Shown in pieces: positions 1 through 9,269 of a DNA stretch of 64,000 bases (within the stretch, counting starts at the first letter, position 1; each line of letters starts with the position of its first letter). Origin of the DNA: Streptomyces sp. NBC_01669 (lineage in GTDB: Bacteria; Actinomycetota; Actinomycetes; Streptomycetales; Streptomycetaceae); NCBI RefSeq assembly GCF_026339735.1, contig NZ_JAPEQG010000001.1, positions 6,076,001-6,140,000 on the forward strand, read 5' to 3'. The notes under the pieces are model-generated. The model had not been told where the DNA came from and made no database searches. It worked only from the letters and a program-made list of their open reading frames with translations. The translations under genes and the position numbers were made by a program.

Positions 1-146
1 GGAGGCGCCGATTCCGGCATTCGCCCTGATCGCAAGGCAACGGCAGGTGTCCACGGGGCGTGCGGCAGCCGACGTTCACCTTGCGAGACGGTAACGGAGA
101 GTGCAACCATCGCTGTGTCTCCCAGCCCTCGCAAGGTAGGTCGTCT

Positions 147-1646
147 GTGTCTGCTCAGCACATAGCTAAAGCCCGAACCACAGCAGTCGTGCTCGCCGGC
201 GGTACCGGCCAGCGCGTGGGGCTGTCGATCCCCAAGCAGCTGCTGAAGATCGCAGGCAAGGCTGTCATCGAGCACACGCTGTCGATCTTCCAGCAGGCCG
301 ACTCCATCGACGACATCATCGTTCTGATGGCGCCGGGCTATGTGCCCGACGTCGAGAAGATCATCGCCAAGGCCGGCCTGACCAAGGTCACCCAGGTGAT
401 CGAGGGCGGCGCCACGCGCAACGAGACCACCGAGCGCGCCATCGCGGCCCTCGGCGAGGGCCTGGCCGAGGGCGAGGACCGCAATGTTCTCTTCCACGAC
501 GCCGTGCGCCCCTTGCTGTCGCAGCGCGTCATCCAGGACTGCGTGGACGCCCTGGACCGCTACCAGGCCGTCGACGTCGCCATCCCGTCCGCGGACACGA
601 TCATCGTGACCCGCACCCACGGCGGTGACGGCGAGTTCATCACCGACGTGCCCGACCGGTCCCGGCTGCGCCGTGGCCAGACGCCGCAGGCCTTCAAGCT
701 CTCCACGATCCGCCGCGCCTACGAGGTCGCCGCGGGCGACCCGAACTTCCAGGCCACCGACGACTGCTCGGTCGTACTGAAGTACCTCCCCGACGTGCCG
801 ATCTACGTCGTGGCGGGCGACGAGTACAACATGAAGGTCACCCAGCCGGTCGACGTCTTCATCGCGGACAAGCTCTTCCAGCTGGCCTCGACGGCCGTCC
901 CGCAGCCGGCCGACGACGCCGCCTACCGCGAACTGCTCACCGGCAAGACCCTGGTCGTCTTCGGCGGCTCGTACGGGATCGGCGCGGACATCGCGACGCT
1001 CGCCGAGTCCTACGGCGCCAACGTCTACGCCCTGGGCCGCTCCACCACCGGTACGCACGTGGAGAACCCCGAGCACGTCGACGAGGCTCTCTCCAAGGCT
1101 TACGCGGACACCGGCCGCGTCGACTACGTGATCAACACCGCGGGCGTGCTGCGCATCGGCAAGCTGGCCGAGACGGACAGCGCAACCATCCAGGAAGCGC
1201 TGAACGTCAACTACCTGGCGCCCGTGCAGATCGCCCGCGCCTCGTACAAATACCTCGTGGAGACCAAGGGCCAGCTGCTGCTCTACACCTCCAGCAGCTA
1301 CACCCGCGGACGCGCGGAGTACAGCCTCTATTCGTCGACCAAGGCCGCCATGGTCAACCTGACCCAGGCGCTCTCGGACGAGTGGGCGGGCGACGGAGTG
1401 AGGGTGAACTGCGTGAACCCCGAGCGCACCGCGACCCCGATGCGCACCAAGGCGTTCGGTGACGAGCCCGCGGGCACGCTGCTCTCCTCCGAGGCGGTCG
1501 CCCGCACCTCGCTCGACGTCCTGCTCTCCGAGATGACCGGCCACGTCATCGACGTACGTCAGCAGGACCCGACCCGTGGTGCATCCGAGGCATCCGGCTT
1601 CGAACAGGCGCTTGCCGCTGTCCTGGATCGGCAGGCGGATGTGTAA
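147..1646 (+). CDS. Bifunctional ribitol-5-phosphate cytidylyltransferase / ribulose-5-phosphate reductase (CDP-ribitol synthesis)
   Basis: 499 aa, cytosolic, two domains. Residues about 12-245 form an IspD/TarI-type cytidylyltransferase with nucleotide loop VVLAGGTGQRVG and lysine in IPKQLL. Residues about 265-495 form a short-chain dehydrogenase with Rossmann loop GGSYGIGAD and catalytic YSSTK. In known two-domain enzymes of this type (Haemophilus Bcs1/Acs1) the reductase makes ribitol-5-P from ribulose-5-P and the transferase makes CDP-ribitol from CTP. The neighbouring CDP-polyol phosphotransferase and glycosyltransferases support a teichoic-acid role rather than isoprenoid IspD. I chose GTG at 147 because AAGGTAGG lies 6 nt upstream and the protein then begins just before the conserved fold. 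A GTG at 60 is in frame but adds a low-complexity leader. Ribitol as the polyol is inferred from family, not proven. Confidence 0.88.
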   Translation: MSAQHIAKARTTAVVLAGGTGQRVGLSIPKQLLKIAGKAVIEHTLSIFQQADSIDDIIVLMAPGYVPDVEKIIAKAGLTKVTQVIEGGATRNETTERAIAALGEGLAEGEDRNVLFHDAVRPLLSQRVIQDCVDALDRYQAVDVAIPSADTIIVTRTHGGDGEFITDVPDRSRLRRGQTPQAFKLSTIRRAYEVAAGDPNFQATDDCSVVLKYLPDVPIYVVAGDEYNMKVTQPVDVFIADKLFQLASTAVPQPADDAAYRELLTGKTLVVFGGSYGIGADIATLAESYGANVYALGRSTTGTHVENPEHVDEALSKAYADTGRVDYVINTAGVLRIGKLAETDSATIQEALNVNYLAPVQIARASYKYLVETKGQLLLYTSSSYTRGRAEYSLYSSTKAAMVNLTQALSDEWAGDGVRVNCVNPERTATPMRTKAFGDEPAGTLLSSEAVARTSLDVLLSEMTGHVIDVRQQDPTRGASEASGFEQALAAVLDRQADV

Positions 1647-1666
1647 TACTGCTTGACAATCGACTA

Positions 1667-1709
1667 TTCGGACCCCTGTTGTCGCTCGCGCGAACCGCAG
1701 GGGTCCGAA
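1667..1709 (+). terminator. Hairpin terminator after the CDP-ribitol gene
   Basis: Perfect 12-bp stem TTCGGACCCCTG / CAGGGGTCCGAA around a 19-nt loop, 20 nt after the stop codon. There is no long T tract, as is common in high-GC actinomycetes. It separates the gene from the next one, which has its own start 72 nt on. Confidence 0.7.
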
Positions 1710-1780
1710 TTCGTGAAGCTCTTCTTCACATTTCCCTCGTAAGGTAAAAAAGTCGGCACCCTTTTCGGAAGCGGTACTTC

Positions 1781-3826
1781 GTGATTTCGAAAGCCATTCG
1801 CTTGGCTCGTGTGGGCAGCGGTTCGGAGCTGGCCGCCGCGCTCCTCATGGCTCTGGGGTTCCCGTGCATAATGCTCGCGGCGATAATCCCCAATCTGTGG
1901 TTCTTCATCGTGGCAGCAGCGGCGACGTACGTGGCGGACCGGTATCTGCACAACTGCGGCAGCTACCTGATCAACCGCCTGGCCGCCGTCCGAGCCGGGC
2001 TCTCGATCCGCTTCCTGGTGCGCCAGCTCCTGTTGATCCTGCTGCTCTCCCGCATGGGATACGGCGAGGAGACGCTCTTCTACGTGACGATCGCCTGCCT
2101 GCTGGCCTTTTACGGTCTCCAGGCGCCGCAGGGCGCGATGGTCGCCCTCATCCGGCTGCGCCGCAAGCTTCCGGTGGTCACCCTCAACGTCGACCTCGAA
2201 GCCGCGCGGATTCCGGACGCCCCGCCGCAGCTGCTGATGAACCGGGCTGCGGAGAAGATGCTGCATCTGGACGTCTTCGCGATGGTCGGCGTCCTGGCCG
2301 CGATCGAGACCGGCAGGCACGGGCTCGCCTACGTGGGACTCGGGCTCACGCTCGTCCTCGCGGTCGGCTATCTGGCGGCGCTCCTTCCCCATGTCCGGCC
2401 GAGCCGCCTCGCGCCGCCCGACGCCAAGGTGCTCAAGGCCGTGGGCGACTGGCTCGGTGAGTACCAGCCGACGGTGATGCTGTACTTCTCCGGCTCGAAG
2501 GAATCGGCCTATCAGGTCAACATGTGGCTGGAAACGATGGGGCAGCTCGGTGGCCGGCCGCTCATCCTGCTGCGGGAGCGCATCATGGTGCCGCAGCTGA
2601 ACACGACCTCGGTGCCGGTGCTCTGCGTACCCGGTGGCGTGCACCTGATGAACCTGAACCTGTCGTCGGTGCGGGTTGCCCTCTACGCCGCCAACGTCGG
2701 CAAGAACATCCACCTGCTGCGGGTGCCGACCATGAAGCACGTCTTCATCGGCCACGGCGACAGCGACAAGCTCGCCAGCGTCAACCCGTACAGCAAGGTC
2801 TACGACGAGGTGTGGACCGCGGGCCGGGCCGGCCGCGACCGTTATGCGCTGGCCGACGTCGGCGTACGGGACGAGGACATCATCGAGGTGGGCCGTCCCC
2901 AGCTGGCCACCATCAAGCCGTGGACCGGCGCGCCGAAGAACCCGATCCCGACCGTGCTGTACGCGCCCACCTGGGAGGGCTGGGACGACAACCCGGGGAA
3001 CACCTCGCTGCTGCTGGCCGGCGAGAACATCGTCCGGCGGCTGCTGGAGGCCGAGCCGCCGGTCCGGCTGCTGTACAAGCCGCACCCCTTCACCGGCACC
3101 CGAAGCCGTGCGGCCAAGGCCGTGCATCTGCGCATCACCGCGATGATCGAGGAGGCCGCCGCCAAGCGTGCCACCGACCCGCGTTGGGCGACGGAATCGG
3201 CCGCCCTGCAAGGCGAGCGCGCCGCGGCGCAGTCCGAGCTGGCCCGCATCGAGGTGCAGCTGGCCGCGGAGCCGAGCGGCGGCCGTGTGGCCCGGGACGA
3301 GGCGGAGCTCTCCCGGGACTCGCTCGCGGACCCGGCGCGCGAGGCCGAGACCGCGAAGCTGAAGGACGAGTGGAACGCCGCGTTCTGGCGCTCGCTGGGC
3401 TGGTGGGAGCACAAGGTCATCTCCGGCTCCCAGATGCGTCTGTACGACTGCTTCAACGAGTCGGACGGCATGGTCTCGGACATCTCCAGCGTGGTGTCCG
3501 ACTTCATCGCGAGCGGCAAGCCGTACGCGGTCACGGACTCCGCCGAGCTGGGCGAGGACGAGTTCCGTCGGCAGAACACCGCGGTGCGTGCCGCAGTGAT
3601 CCTCTCCAATGCGGCGACCGAGCTGGATGCCCTTCTCGGCGCGGTGGTCGACGAGAGTGCGGACACGCTGGCGGACGCCCGGCGTGAGCTGAAGCGGTAT
3701 CTGCTCGGCCCGGACGAGCCCACGTCCATCGTGCAGTTCGACGCGGCCGTGACGGCGCTCGCCGCCAAGTCGGAAGCGCGGAACAGCGGTGTGGCGATCA
3801 GCATGGGCGAGCCCGTGAACGGCTGA
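1781..3826 (+). CDS. Membrane-anchored CDP-glycerol/ribitol glycerophosphotransferase family protein (teichoic acid polymerase-like)
   Basis: 681 aa. The first ~210 residues hold about six hydrophobic segments, and from about 225 the protein is a cytosolic glycerophosphotransferase (TagF-type) domain. Family signatures visible are IGHGDSDK (~325), YAPTWEGW (~392), LLYKPHPF (~429) and the SDISSVVSDF block (~565) that matches the usual nucleotide-binding SS..FDF motif. Enzymes of this family transfer glycerol-P or ribitol-P from CDP-polyol to a growing wall teichoic acid. Two things are unusual: the catalytic domain is fused to a polytopic N-terminus instead of relying on amphipathic helices, and a charged Ala/Glu-rich stretch (about 440-540, likely coiled coil) is inserted inside the catalytic domain. 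GTG start with GGAAGCGG about 7 nt upstream. Its substrate is probably the CDP-polyol made by the preceding gene. Confidence 0.86.
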   Translation: MISKAIRLARVGSGSELAAALLMALGFPCIMLAAIIPNLWFFIVAAAATYVADRYLHNCGSYLINRLAAVRAGLSIRFLVRQLLLILLLSRMGYGEETLFYVTIACLLAFYGLQAPQGAMVALIRLRRKLPVVTLNVDLEAARIPDAPPQLLMNRAAEKMLHLDVFAMVGVLAAIETGRHGLAYVGLGLTLVLAVGYLAALLPHVRPSRLAPPDAKVLKAVGDWLGEYQPTVMLYFSGSKESAYQVNMWLETMGQLGGRPLILLRERIMVPQLNTTSVPVLCVPGGVHLMNLNLSSVRVALYAANVGKNIHLLRVPTMKHVFIGHGDSDKLASVNPYSKVYDEVWTAGRAGRDRYALADVGVRDEDIIEVGRPQLATIKPWTGAPKNPIPTVLYAPTWEGWDDNPGNTSLLLAGENIVRRLLEAEPPVRLLYKPHPFTGTRSRAAKAVHLRITAMIEEAAAKRATDPRWATESAALQGERAAAQSELARIEVQLAAEPSGGRVARDEAELSRDSLADPAREAETAKLKDEWNAAFWRSLGWWEHKVISGSQMRLYDCFNESDGMVSDISSVVSDFIASGKPYAVTDSAELGEDEFRRQNTAVRAAVILSNAATELDALLGAVVDESADTLADARRELKRYLLGPDEPTSIVQFDAAVTALAAKSEARNSGVAISMGEPVNG

Positions 3827-3854
3827 AAAGCGCCGCAACCCATACAGGTTCACC

Positions 3855-3894
3855 AAGGCCCGGTAAAGACCCTGAGGGGATTTGCCGGGCCTTT
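3855..3894 (+). terminator. Hairpin terminator
   Basis: Stem AAGGCCCGGTAAA / TTTGCCGGGCCTT (13 bp, one T-G pair) with a 13-nt loop, ending in CTTTG. It lies 29 nt after the phosphotransferase stop and upstream of the GT2 gene. Confidence 0.7.
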
Positions 3895-3974
3895 GTGATG
3901 AGCGTCACCATTCACGTGTCGAGTGTCGGACAACCAACGGGTGGCTTCGGCTGTCTTCTGTGGGTGTGAACGAG

Positions 3975-5192
3975 ATGCAAATTCCTGACGTGACGGTGAT
4001 CGTCGGAGCGTATGAGGCAATGCCGTACCTCGTACGCTGTCTCGAATCCGTGGAGTCCCAGACCATCGGCGCCGGCCGGATCGAAATCGTCGCGGTCGAC
4101 GACGGTTCGACCGATGGCACCGGCGAATACCTGGAAGAATTCGCCGCCCGCTCCGCGGTGCCGACGACAGTCGTGCGTCAGGCGAACTCCGGCGGCCCGA
4201 GCGGCCCGCGCAACGTGGGGCTCGGCATGGCGCGCGGCCGCTATGTCTTCTTCCTCGACGCCGACGACTACTTCGGCGACGAGGCCCTGGAGCGGATGGT
4301 CGCCACGGCCGACCGGGCCGGCACCGATGTGGTGCTCGGAAAGGTGGTCGGCGTCAACCGGGGAGCGCCCCAGTCGATGTGGAACGCCACCAAGGACCGG
4401 GTCGACGTATACAACTCCAAGGTCATATACACGCTGAGTGCGCAGAAGCTCTTCCGGCGGGAATTGCTGGAACGGCTCGAGCTGCGATTCGACGAAGATC
4501 TCCGGACCGGCGAGGACGCCCTGTTCACCCTGGAGGCCTATCTGCGAGGCGCCGGGGTCTCCGTGATCTCCGACTACGTCTGCTATTACCTGGTCGGCCG
4601 CGACGACGGAAAGCACGTCACCAAGAGCGGCACCTATGAATGGCGCTTCGATTCCATGCGGGCGATGATGGAGCTCATTCACCGGCTCGAACCCGCAGGT
4701 CCGAAGCGTGATTTTCTGATGGTCCGGCCCTTCACGGTCGGCATGCTGCAGCAGTTCGGTCCCCGTGTGCTCAAGGAGTCGCCGGAGGTGCGTCGCCACA
4801 AGATGGAGCTTGCGGCGCCCCTGATGGACGCGTATTGGAACGACGGCGTGGCCCGGCGGATCAAGGTGGCCGAGCGGCTGCGGCTCGCCTGCGTCGCCAA
4901 GGGTCGTACCGATCTGCTCGTCGACCACCTGGAGTTCCTCCGGGCGAAGACCGTTCCGGACGTGATCCGTTCGCGCGCGGGCGACAAGCTCTATCTCGCG
5001 TACCCGCACTTCCGTGACCGGTCGGCCGGGCTCCCCGACTCCGTTTTCGAGGTCACCGTGCCCGACTGGCACGGCGGCAAGCGCATCGAGCAGCCCGCGG
5101 CCGTGGCTCGCCGGGCGTCGCTCTCCCGGCGGGTGGCGCGCCGTATGCGCAGGGACGTCCGGCGCTTGAAGTCGCGCCTGAGCGCGGGCTGA
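3975..5192 (+). CDS. Glycosyltransferase family 2
   Basis: About 405 aa. N-terminal GT-A fold: VTVIVGAYEAMPYL at the start, the nucleotide-binding VDDGSTDGTG, the GPRNVG turn, and a DxD-type FLDADDYFGD for metal and sugar nucleotide binding. The middle carries the TGEDALF motif typical of inverting GT2 enzymes acting on lipid- or polymer-linked acceptors. The C-terminal ~150 residues are basic (end RRMRRDVRRLKSRL) and may hold the enzyme at the membrane face. No transmembrane segment is evident. Its place between a teichoic-acid polymerase and the rhamnose genes suggests it glycosylates a wall glycopolymer. Start is uncertain: ATG 3975, GTG 3966 and GTG 3960 are all in frame and none has a strong ribosome site. 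Confidence 0.83.
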   Translation: MQIPDVTVIVGAYEAMPYLVRCLESVESQTIGAGRIEIVAVDDGSTDGTGEYLEEFAARSAVPTTVVRQANSGGPSGPRNVGLGMARGRYVFFLDADDYFGDEALERMVATADRAGTDVVLGKVVGVNRGAPQSMWNATKDRVDVYNSKVIYTLSAQKLFRRELLERLELRFDEDLRTGEDALFTLEAYLRGAGVSVISDYVCYYLVGRDDGKHVTKSGTYEWRFDSMRAMMELIHRLEPAGPKRDFLMVRPFTVGMLQQFGPRVLKESPEVRRHKMELAAPLMDAYWNDGVARRIKVAERLRLACVAKGRTDLLVDHLEFLRAKTVPDVIRSRAGDKLYLAYPHFRDRSAGLPDSVFEVTVPDWHGGKRIEQPAAVARRASLSRRVARRMRRDVRRLKSRLSAG

Positions 5193-5303
5193 CGGCCGCT
5201 CGACCCGCGGATTTCCCCCGAATCGCAGGGGAATTCTCAGTAAAATCGCCCAGAAGGTCGCGCCGCGCGACAGGACCGACATCTCACCATGAGGACTGGT
5301 CAC

Positions 5304-6374
5304 GTGAAGGCTCTCGTACTGTCCGGAGGGGCGGGCACCCGCCTCCGCCCCATCACGCACACCTCGGCCAAACAGCTGGTCCCCGTGGCGAACAAGCCGG
5401 TGCTGTTCTACGGCCTGGAAGCGATCGCGGAGGCCGGCATCACCGAAGTCGGCATCATCGTGGGCGACACGGCCGAGGAGATCCGCGAGGCGGTCGGCGA
5501 CGGTTCCCGGTTCGGCCTCGATGTCACCTACATCCCGCAGGCCGAGCCGCTCGGGCTCGCGCACGCGGTGCTGATCGCCCGCGACTTCCTGGGCGACGAC
5601 GACTTCGTGATGTACCTCGGTGACAACTTCATCGTCGGCGGGATCGCCGGTCTGGTCGAGGAGTTCCGCGCGGACCGGCCCGAGGCCCAGATCCTGCTGA
5701 CCCGGGTGCCCAATCCGACCGCGTTCGGCGTCGCCGAACTCGACGGCGACGGCCGGGTGGTGGCCCTGGAGGAGAAGCCGAAGAGGCCCAAGAGCGATCT
5801 TGCGCTCGTCGGCGTCTATCTCTTCACACCCGCCGTCCACGAGGCCGTGCGTTCGATCCAGCCTTCCTGGCGCGGCGAATTGGAGATCACGCACGCCATC
5901 CAGTGGCTGATCGACCAGCGGCGCGACGTCCGCTCCACCACCATCCGCGGGTACTGGAAGGACACCGGCAACGTCACCGACATGCTGGAGGTCAACCGGA
6001 CCGTGCTGGAGACCGTCGAGCCGTCCGTCGAGGGCGCCGACGTCGACGACGACAGCGAGATCATCGGCCGGGTCCGGATCGAGGCGGGCGCCAAGGTCAC
6101 CGGCAGCCGGATCGTCGGCCCCGTGATCATCGGTGCGGGATCGGTGATCAGCGGAGCGTACGTCGGCCCGTTCACCTCGATCGCGCAGAACTGCCGGATC
6201 GAGGACAGCGAGATCGAATACTCCATCGTTCTGCAGGGCGCCTCCATCGCCGGTGTCCGGCGCGTCGAGGCCTCGCTCATCGGCCATGACGTCGAAGTGA
6301 CGCCCGCGCCCCGATCCCCGTCCGCCCACCGACTCGTGCTCGGCGACCACAGCAAGGTGCAGATCTCCTCATGA
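5304..6374 (+). CDS. rmlA: Glucose-1-phosphate thymidylyltransferase, long (StrD-like) type
   Basis: 356 aa. Converts glucose-1-P and dTTP to dTDP-glucose, the first step to dTDP-L-rhamnose. The N-terminal nucleotidyltransferase domain shows GGAGTRLRP, the conserved lysine in TSAKQL, and VMYLGDN. The C-terminal ~110 residues contain left-handed beta-helix repeats (IIGRVRIEAG, IVGPVIIGAG), which is why it is longer than the ~290-aa short-type RmlA. I chose GTG 5304 (GAGG 8 nt upstream), giving the canonical MKALVLSGG start. An ATG lies 15 nt earlier. The stop overlaps the rmlB start by 4 nt (ATGA), so the two are translationally coupled. Confidence 0.92.
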   Translation: MKALVLSGGAGTRLRPITHTSAKQLVPVANKPVLFYGLEAIAEAGITEVGIIVGDTAEEIREAVGDGSRFGLDVTYIPQAEPLGLAHAVLIARDFLGDDDFVMYLGDNFIVGGIAGLVEEFRADRPEAQILLTRVPNPTAFGVAELDGDGRVVALEEKPKRPKSDLALVGVYLFTPAVHEAVRSIQPSWRGELEITHAIQWLIDQRRDVRSTTIRGYWKDTGNVTDMLEVNRTVLETVEPSVEGADVDDDSEIIGRVRIEAGAKVTGSRIVGPVIIGAGSVISGAYVGPFTSIAQNCRIEDSEIEYSIVLQGASIAGVRRVEASLIGHDVEVTPAPRSPSAHRLVLGDHSKVQISS

Positions 6375-7357
6375 CGACCGACATCCTGGTGACCGGAGGG
6401 GCCGGTTTCATCGGTTCGCACTACGTCCGTACGGTGCTCGGCCCGCAGGGGCCCGGCGATGTCGCCGTCACCGTGCTCGACAAGCTCACCTACGCGGGCA
6501 ACCCGGCCAATCTCGACGAGGTCCGCGAGCACCCCGGCTTCGCCTTCGTGCAGGGCGACATCTGCGACGCCGAGCTGGTCTCCAAGCTGATGGCCGAGCA
6601 CGACGAGGTGGTGCACTTCGCCGCCGAGTCGCATGTGGACCGGTCCATCGACGGCGGTGCCGAGTTCGTCCGTACGAATGTGGTGGGCACCCACACCCTG
6701 ATCCACGCCGCACACCTGGCGGGCATCAAGACCTTCGTGCACATCTCGACGGACGAGGTCTACGGCTCGATCGACGAGGGCTCCTGGCCCGAGACCGACC
6801 CGCTGGCGCCCAACTCGCCGTACTCCGCGGCCAAGGCGTCCAGCGACCTGATCGCCCTCTCGTACCACCGCACCCACGGCCTCGATGTGCGGGTGACCCG
6901 CTGCTCCAACAACTACGGGCACCACCACTTCCCCGAGAAGGTCATCCCGCTGTTCGTCACGAACCTGCTGGACGGCAGGACGGTCCCGCTGTACGGAGAC
7001 GGCGCCAACGTCCGCGACTGGCTACACATCGACGACCACGTCCAGGGCATCGAACTGGTCCGCGCGAAGGGCCGGGCCGGCGAGGTGTACAACATCGGCG
7101 GCGGCACGGAGCTCTCCAACAAGGAACTCACCGGCCTGCTGCTGGACGCCTGCGGCGCCGACTGGGACACCAGCGTCACCTACGTCGAGGACCGCAAGGG
7201 CCACGACCGCCGCTACTCCGTCGACTGCACGAAGATCCGCGAGGAGCTCGGCTACGAGCCCCGCAAGGACTTCCGCACGGGACTCGCGGAAACCGTGCAG
7301 TGGTACCGCGACAACCGTGCCTGGTGGGAGCCGCTGAAGAGCAGGGCCGCCCTGTGA
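6371..7357 (+). CDS. rmlB: dTDP-glucose 4,6-dehydratase
   Basis: 328 aa extended short-chain dehydrogenase making dTDP-4-keto-6-deoxyglucose, step 2 of dTDP-L-rhamnose synthesis. Visible features: NAD-binding GGAGFIG at residues ~8-14, substrate motif STDEVYG with the catalytic T-D-E, active-site YSAAK, and the RCSNNYGHHHFPEK block typical of RmlB. It overlaps rmlA and rmlD by 4 nt each (ATGA and GTGA), so rmlABD is a tightly coupled operon. Full length for the family. Confidence 0.95.
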   Translation: MTTDILVTGGAGFIGSHYVRTVLGPQGPGDVAVTVLDKLTYAGNPANLDEVREHPGFAFVQGDICDAELVSKLMAEHDEVVHFAAESHVDRSIDGGAEFVRTNVVGTHTLIHAAHLAGIKTFVHISTDEVYGSIDEGSWPETDPLAPNSPYSAAKASSDLIALSYHRTHGLDVRVTRCSNNYGHHHFPEKVIPLFVTNLLDGRTVPLYGDGANVRDWLHIDDHVQGIELVRAKGRAGEVYNIGGGTELSNKELTGLLLDACGADWDTSVTYVEDRKGHDRRYSVDCTKIREELGYEPRKDFRTGLAETVQWYRDNRAWWEPLKSRAAL

Positions 7358-8238
7358 GCGCCACCTGGCTGGTGACCGGAGCCGCCGGGATGCTAGGCCA
7401 GGACGTCCTGGCCCGGCTCGCCGGCGAGGGCCTCACCGCGGTCGCCGCCGACCGCGCGGCCATGGACATTGCCGACCCCGCCTCGGTGCGGGCGGGCTTC
7501 GAGCGGCACCGCCCCGCCGTTGTCGTGAACTGCGCCGCCTGGACCGCCGTCGACGACGCCGAGTCCCAGGAGGACGCGGCGCTGCGGGTCAACGGCACGG
7601 GCCCGGAGGTCCTTGCCGCCGCCTGCCGCGCATACGGCTCGGTCCTCCTCCAGGTCTCGACCGACTACGTCTTCGCCGGGGACGCCGAGAAGCCGTACCC
7701 GGAGGACGCCGCGACCGGCCCGCGCAGCGCCTACGGGCGGACCAAACTGGCGGGGGAGCGTGCGGTCCTGGAGATCCTTCCGGACACCGGTTACGTCGTC
7801 CGCACCGCCTGGCTGTACGGCGCGGGCGGCCCCAACTTCGTCCGTACGATGATCAAACTGGAGGGGGTCAAGGACACCCTCGACGTGGTCGACGACCAGC
7901 GCGGACAACCCACCTGGACCGCCGACCTGGCAGGCCTGCTGGTCCGGCTCGGGCAGGCCGCCCTGGCAGGGACCGCCCCCGCGGGCGTCTACCACGGCAC
8001 CAGCGGCGGTGAGACGACCTGGTTCGGCTTCACCCGGGAGATCTTCCGGCTCCTGGGCGCCGACCCGGCGCGCGTCCGCCCCACCACCAGCGACGCCTTC
8101 GTCCGGCCGGCGCCCCGGCCCGCGTTCAGCGTGCTCGGGCACGACTGCTGGGCGGCGGCCGGAATGGAACCGGTCCGCGACTGGCGGGAGGCGCTGGCGG
8201 AGGCATTTCCGGCACTGCTCCGAGCGGAACGCCCTTGA
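7354..8238 (+). CDS. rmlD: dTDP-4-dehydrorhamnose reductase
   Basis: 294 aa NADPH-dependent reductase, the last step to dTDP-L-rhamnose. Rossmann motif TGAAGMLG at the N-terminus, VSTDYVF, and active-site YGRTKLAGE. GTG 7354 overlaps the rmlB stop and gives a standard N-terminus, so an in-frame ATG further upstream is not needed. The epimerase for the step between RmlB and RmlD (rmlC) is not in this operon but convergently transcribed at 9270-9869. Confidence 0.93.
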   Translation: MSATWLVTGAAGMLGQDVLARLAGEGLTAVAADRAAMDIADPASVRAGFERHRPAVVVNCAAWTAVDDAESQEDAALRVNGTGPEVLAAACRAYGSVLLQVSTDYVFAGDAEKPYPEDAATGPRSAYGRTKLAGERAVLEILPDTGYVVRTAWLYGAGGPNFVRTMIKLEGVKDTLDVVDDQRGQPTWTADLAGLLVRLGQAALAGTAPAGVYHGTSGGETTWFGFTREIFRLLGADPARVRPTTSDAFVRPAPRPAFSVLGHDCWAAAGMEPVRDWREALAEAFPALLRAERP

Positions 8239-8404
8239 TCAATCCGATGATCGCACCGCTAACCGCCCGCCAACTGGTCTCCTGCATTCGGCTCGCGGGA
8301 GACCCCAGGTGTTAACACTGGAAGAACGCTTACGCCACAGTGCATTCATAGGGTAACTTCGCCGGGAATCGGACCAGTTGATTTCTGTCGAAGGGCCGCT
8401 CCAC

Positions 8405-9199
8405 GTGAACCGCCATGAGTTTCTGCGTCACATGCACCGTGTCTACCGGCCCCGGAACTATCTGGAGATCGGGGTCAACGACGGCAGGAGCCTGGCCCTT
8501 TCGCGGGTGCCCTCCGTCGCCGTCGACCCGGCCTTCCGCGTGGTGACGGACATCAGCTGCGACGTCCACCTGGTCAAGGCGACGAGCGACGCCTTCTTCG
8601 CCCGCAAGGACCCGCTGATCCACCTGCGCAACGGCCGCAACCCGTTCCGCGCACTCGCCCGCCGGGACCCGCTCAATGCGCTCGGCGGGGACCCCAAGCT
8701 GGAACTCTCCTTCATCGACGGCATGCATCTCTTCGAGTACGCGTTGCGCGACTTCATGAACGTCGAACGGCATTCCCGCTGGTCGAGCGTGATCGTTCTC
8801 GACGACATGCTGCCGCGCAATGTCGACGAGGCGGCCCGGGACCGGCACACCAAATTCTGGACCGGCGATGTCTACAAGGTGGTGCAGGTGCTGCGCCGTT
8901 ACCGCCCCGACCTGGTGGTCGTCGAGATCGATACGGCACCGACCGGAGTGGTCGCCGTGTTCGGTGCCGATCCGGAGAGCGACATTCTGAAGAACGCGTA
9001 CGACAAGATCATCGAGGAATACGTCGTACCCGATCCGCAGGATGTGCCCGAAGAGGTGCTGGTGCGCAAGACCGCAGTCCGGCCCGAGACGCTGCTCGGA
9101 GCCGACTTCTGGCCCGCGCTGACCCGGGCCCGCAATCTGCGCCGTCCCCGCTCGGCGTTCACGTCGCTGCGCGGGCGTATCGAAGCCGTCGCGGGCTGA
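8405..9199 (+). CDS. Class I SAM-dependent methyltransferase (Methyltransf_24-like)
   Basis: 264 aa. LEIGVNDGRSL near the N-terminus matches the SAM-binding motif I of the family that also includes cephalosporin-hydroxylase-like methyltransferases. DGMHLFEYALRDF and VIVLDDMLP fit the later motifs with an acidic, possibly metal-binding residue. No signal peptide or membrane segment. It sits 166 nt after rmlD in a locus with complete rhamnose genes and wall-polymer glycosyltransferases, so O-methylation of a sugar in the polymer is a reasonable inference, with no direct evidence for the acceptor. GTG 8405 has GAAGG about 10 nt upstream. A TTG at 8378 is the alternative. Confidence 0.75.
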   Translation: MNRHEFLRHMHRVYRPRNYLEIGVNDGRSLALSRVPSVAVDPAFRVVTDISCDVHLVKATSDAFFARKDPLIHLRNGRNPFRALARRDPLNALGGDPKLELSFIDGMHLFEYALRDFMNVERHSRWSSVIVLDDMLPRNVDEAARDRHTKFWTGDVYKVVQVLRRYRPDLVVVEIDTAPTGVVAVFGADPESDILKNAYDKIIEEYVVPDPQDVPEEVLVRKTAVRPETLLGADFWPALTRARNLRRPRSAFTSLRGRIEAVAG

Positions 9200-9215
9200 G
9201 CCCGCGCGGACGGAG

Positions 9216-9251
9216 AAGCCCCCGTGATCCCTCCCGGACCACGGGGGCTTT
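9216..9251. terminator. Bidirectional terminator between convergent methyltransferase and rmlC genes
   Basis: Stem AAGCCCCCGTG / CACGGGGGCTT (11 bp) with a 13-nt loop, flanked by A residues on the left and T on the right. Symmetric enough to end transcription from both sides. Confidence 0.8.
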
Positions 9252-9269
9252 CGCTGCGCTGCCGCCCGT

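Noticed and set aside
1..146. A gene in the first 146 nt
   Set aside because: A frame from GTG 60 continues into the first gene, but a better ribosome site and domain boundary place its start at 147; no other frame shows coding character.
1664..3856. Very long minus-strand open frame (730 codons) opposite the teichoic-acid polymerase gene
   Set aside because: Arg/Gly/His/Asp-rich composition typical of the antisense frame of a high-GC gene, and the sense frame has clear family motifs.
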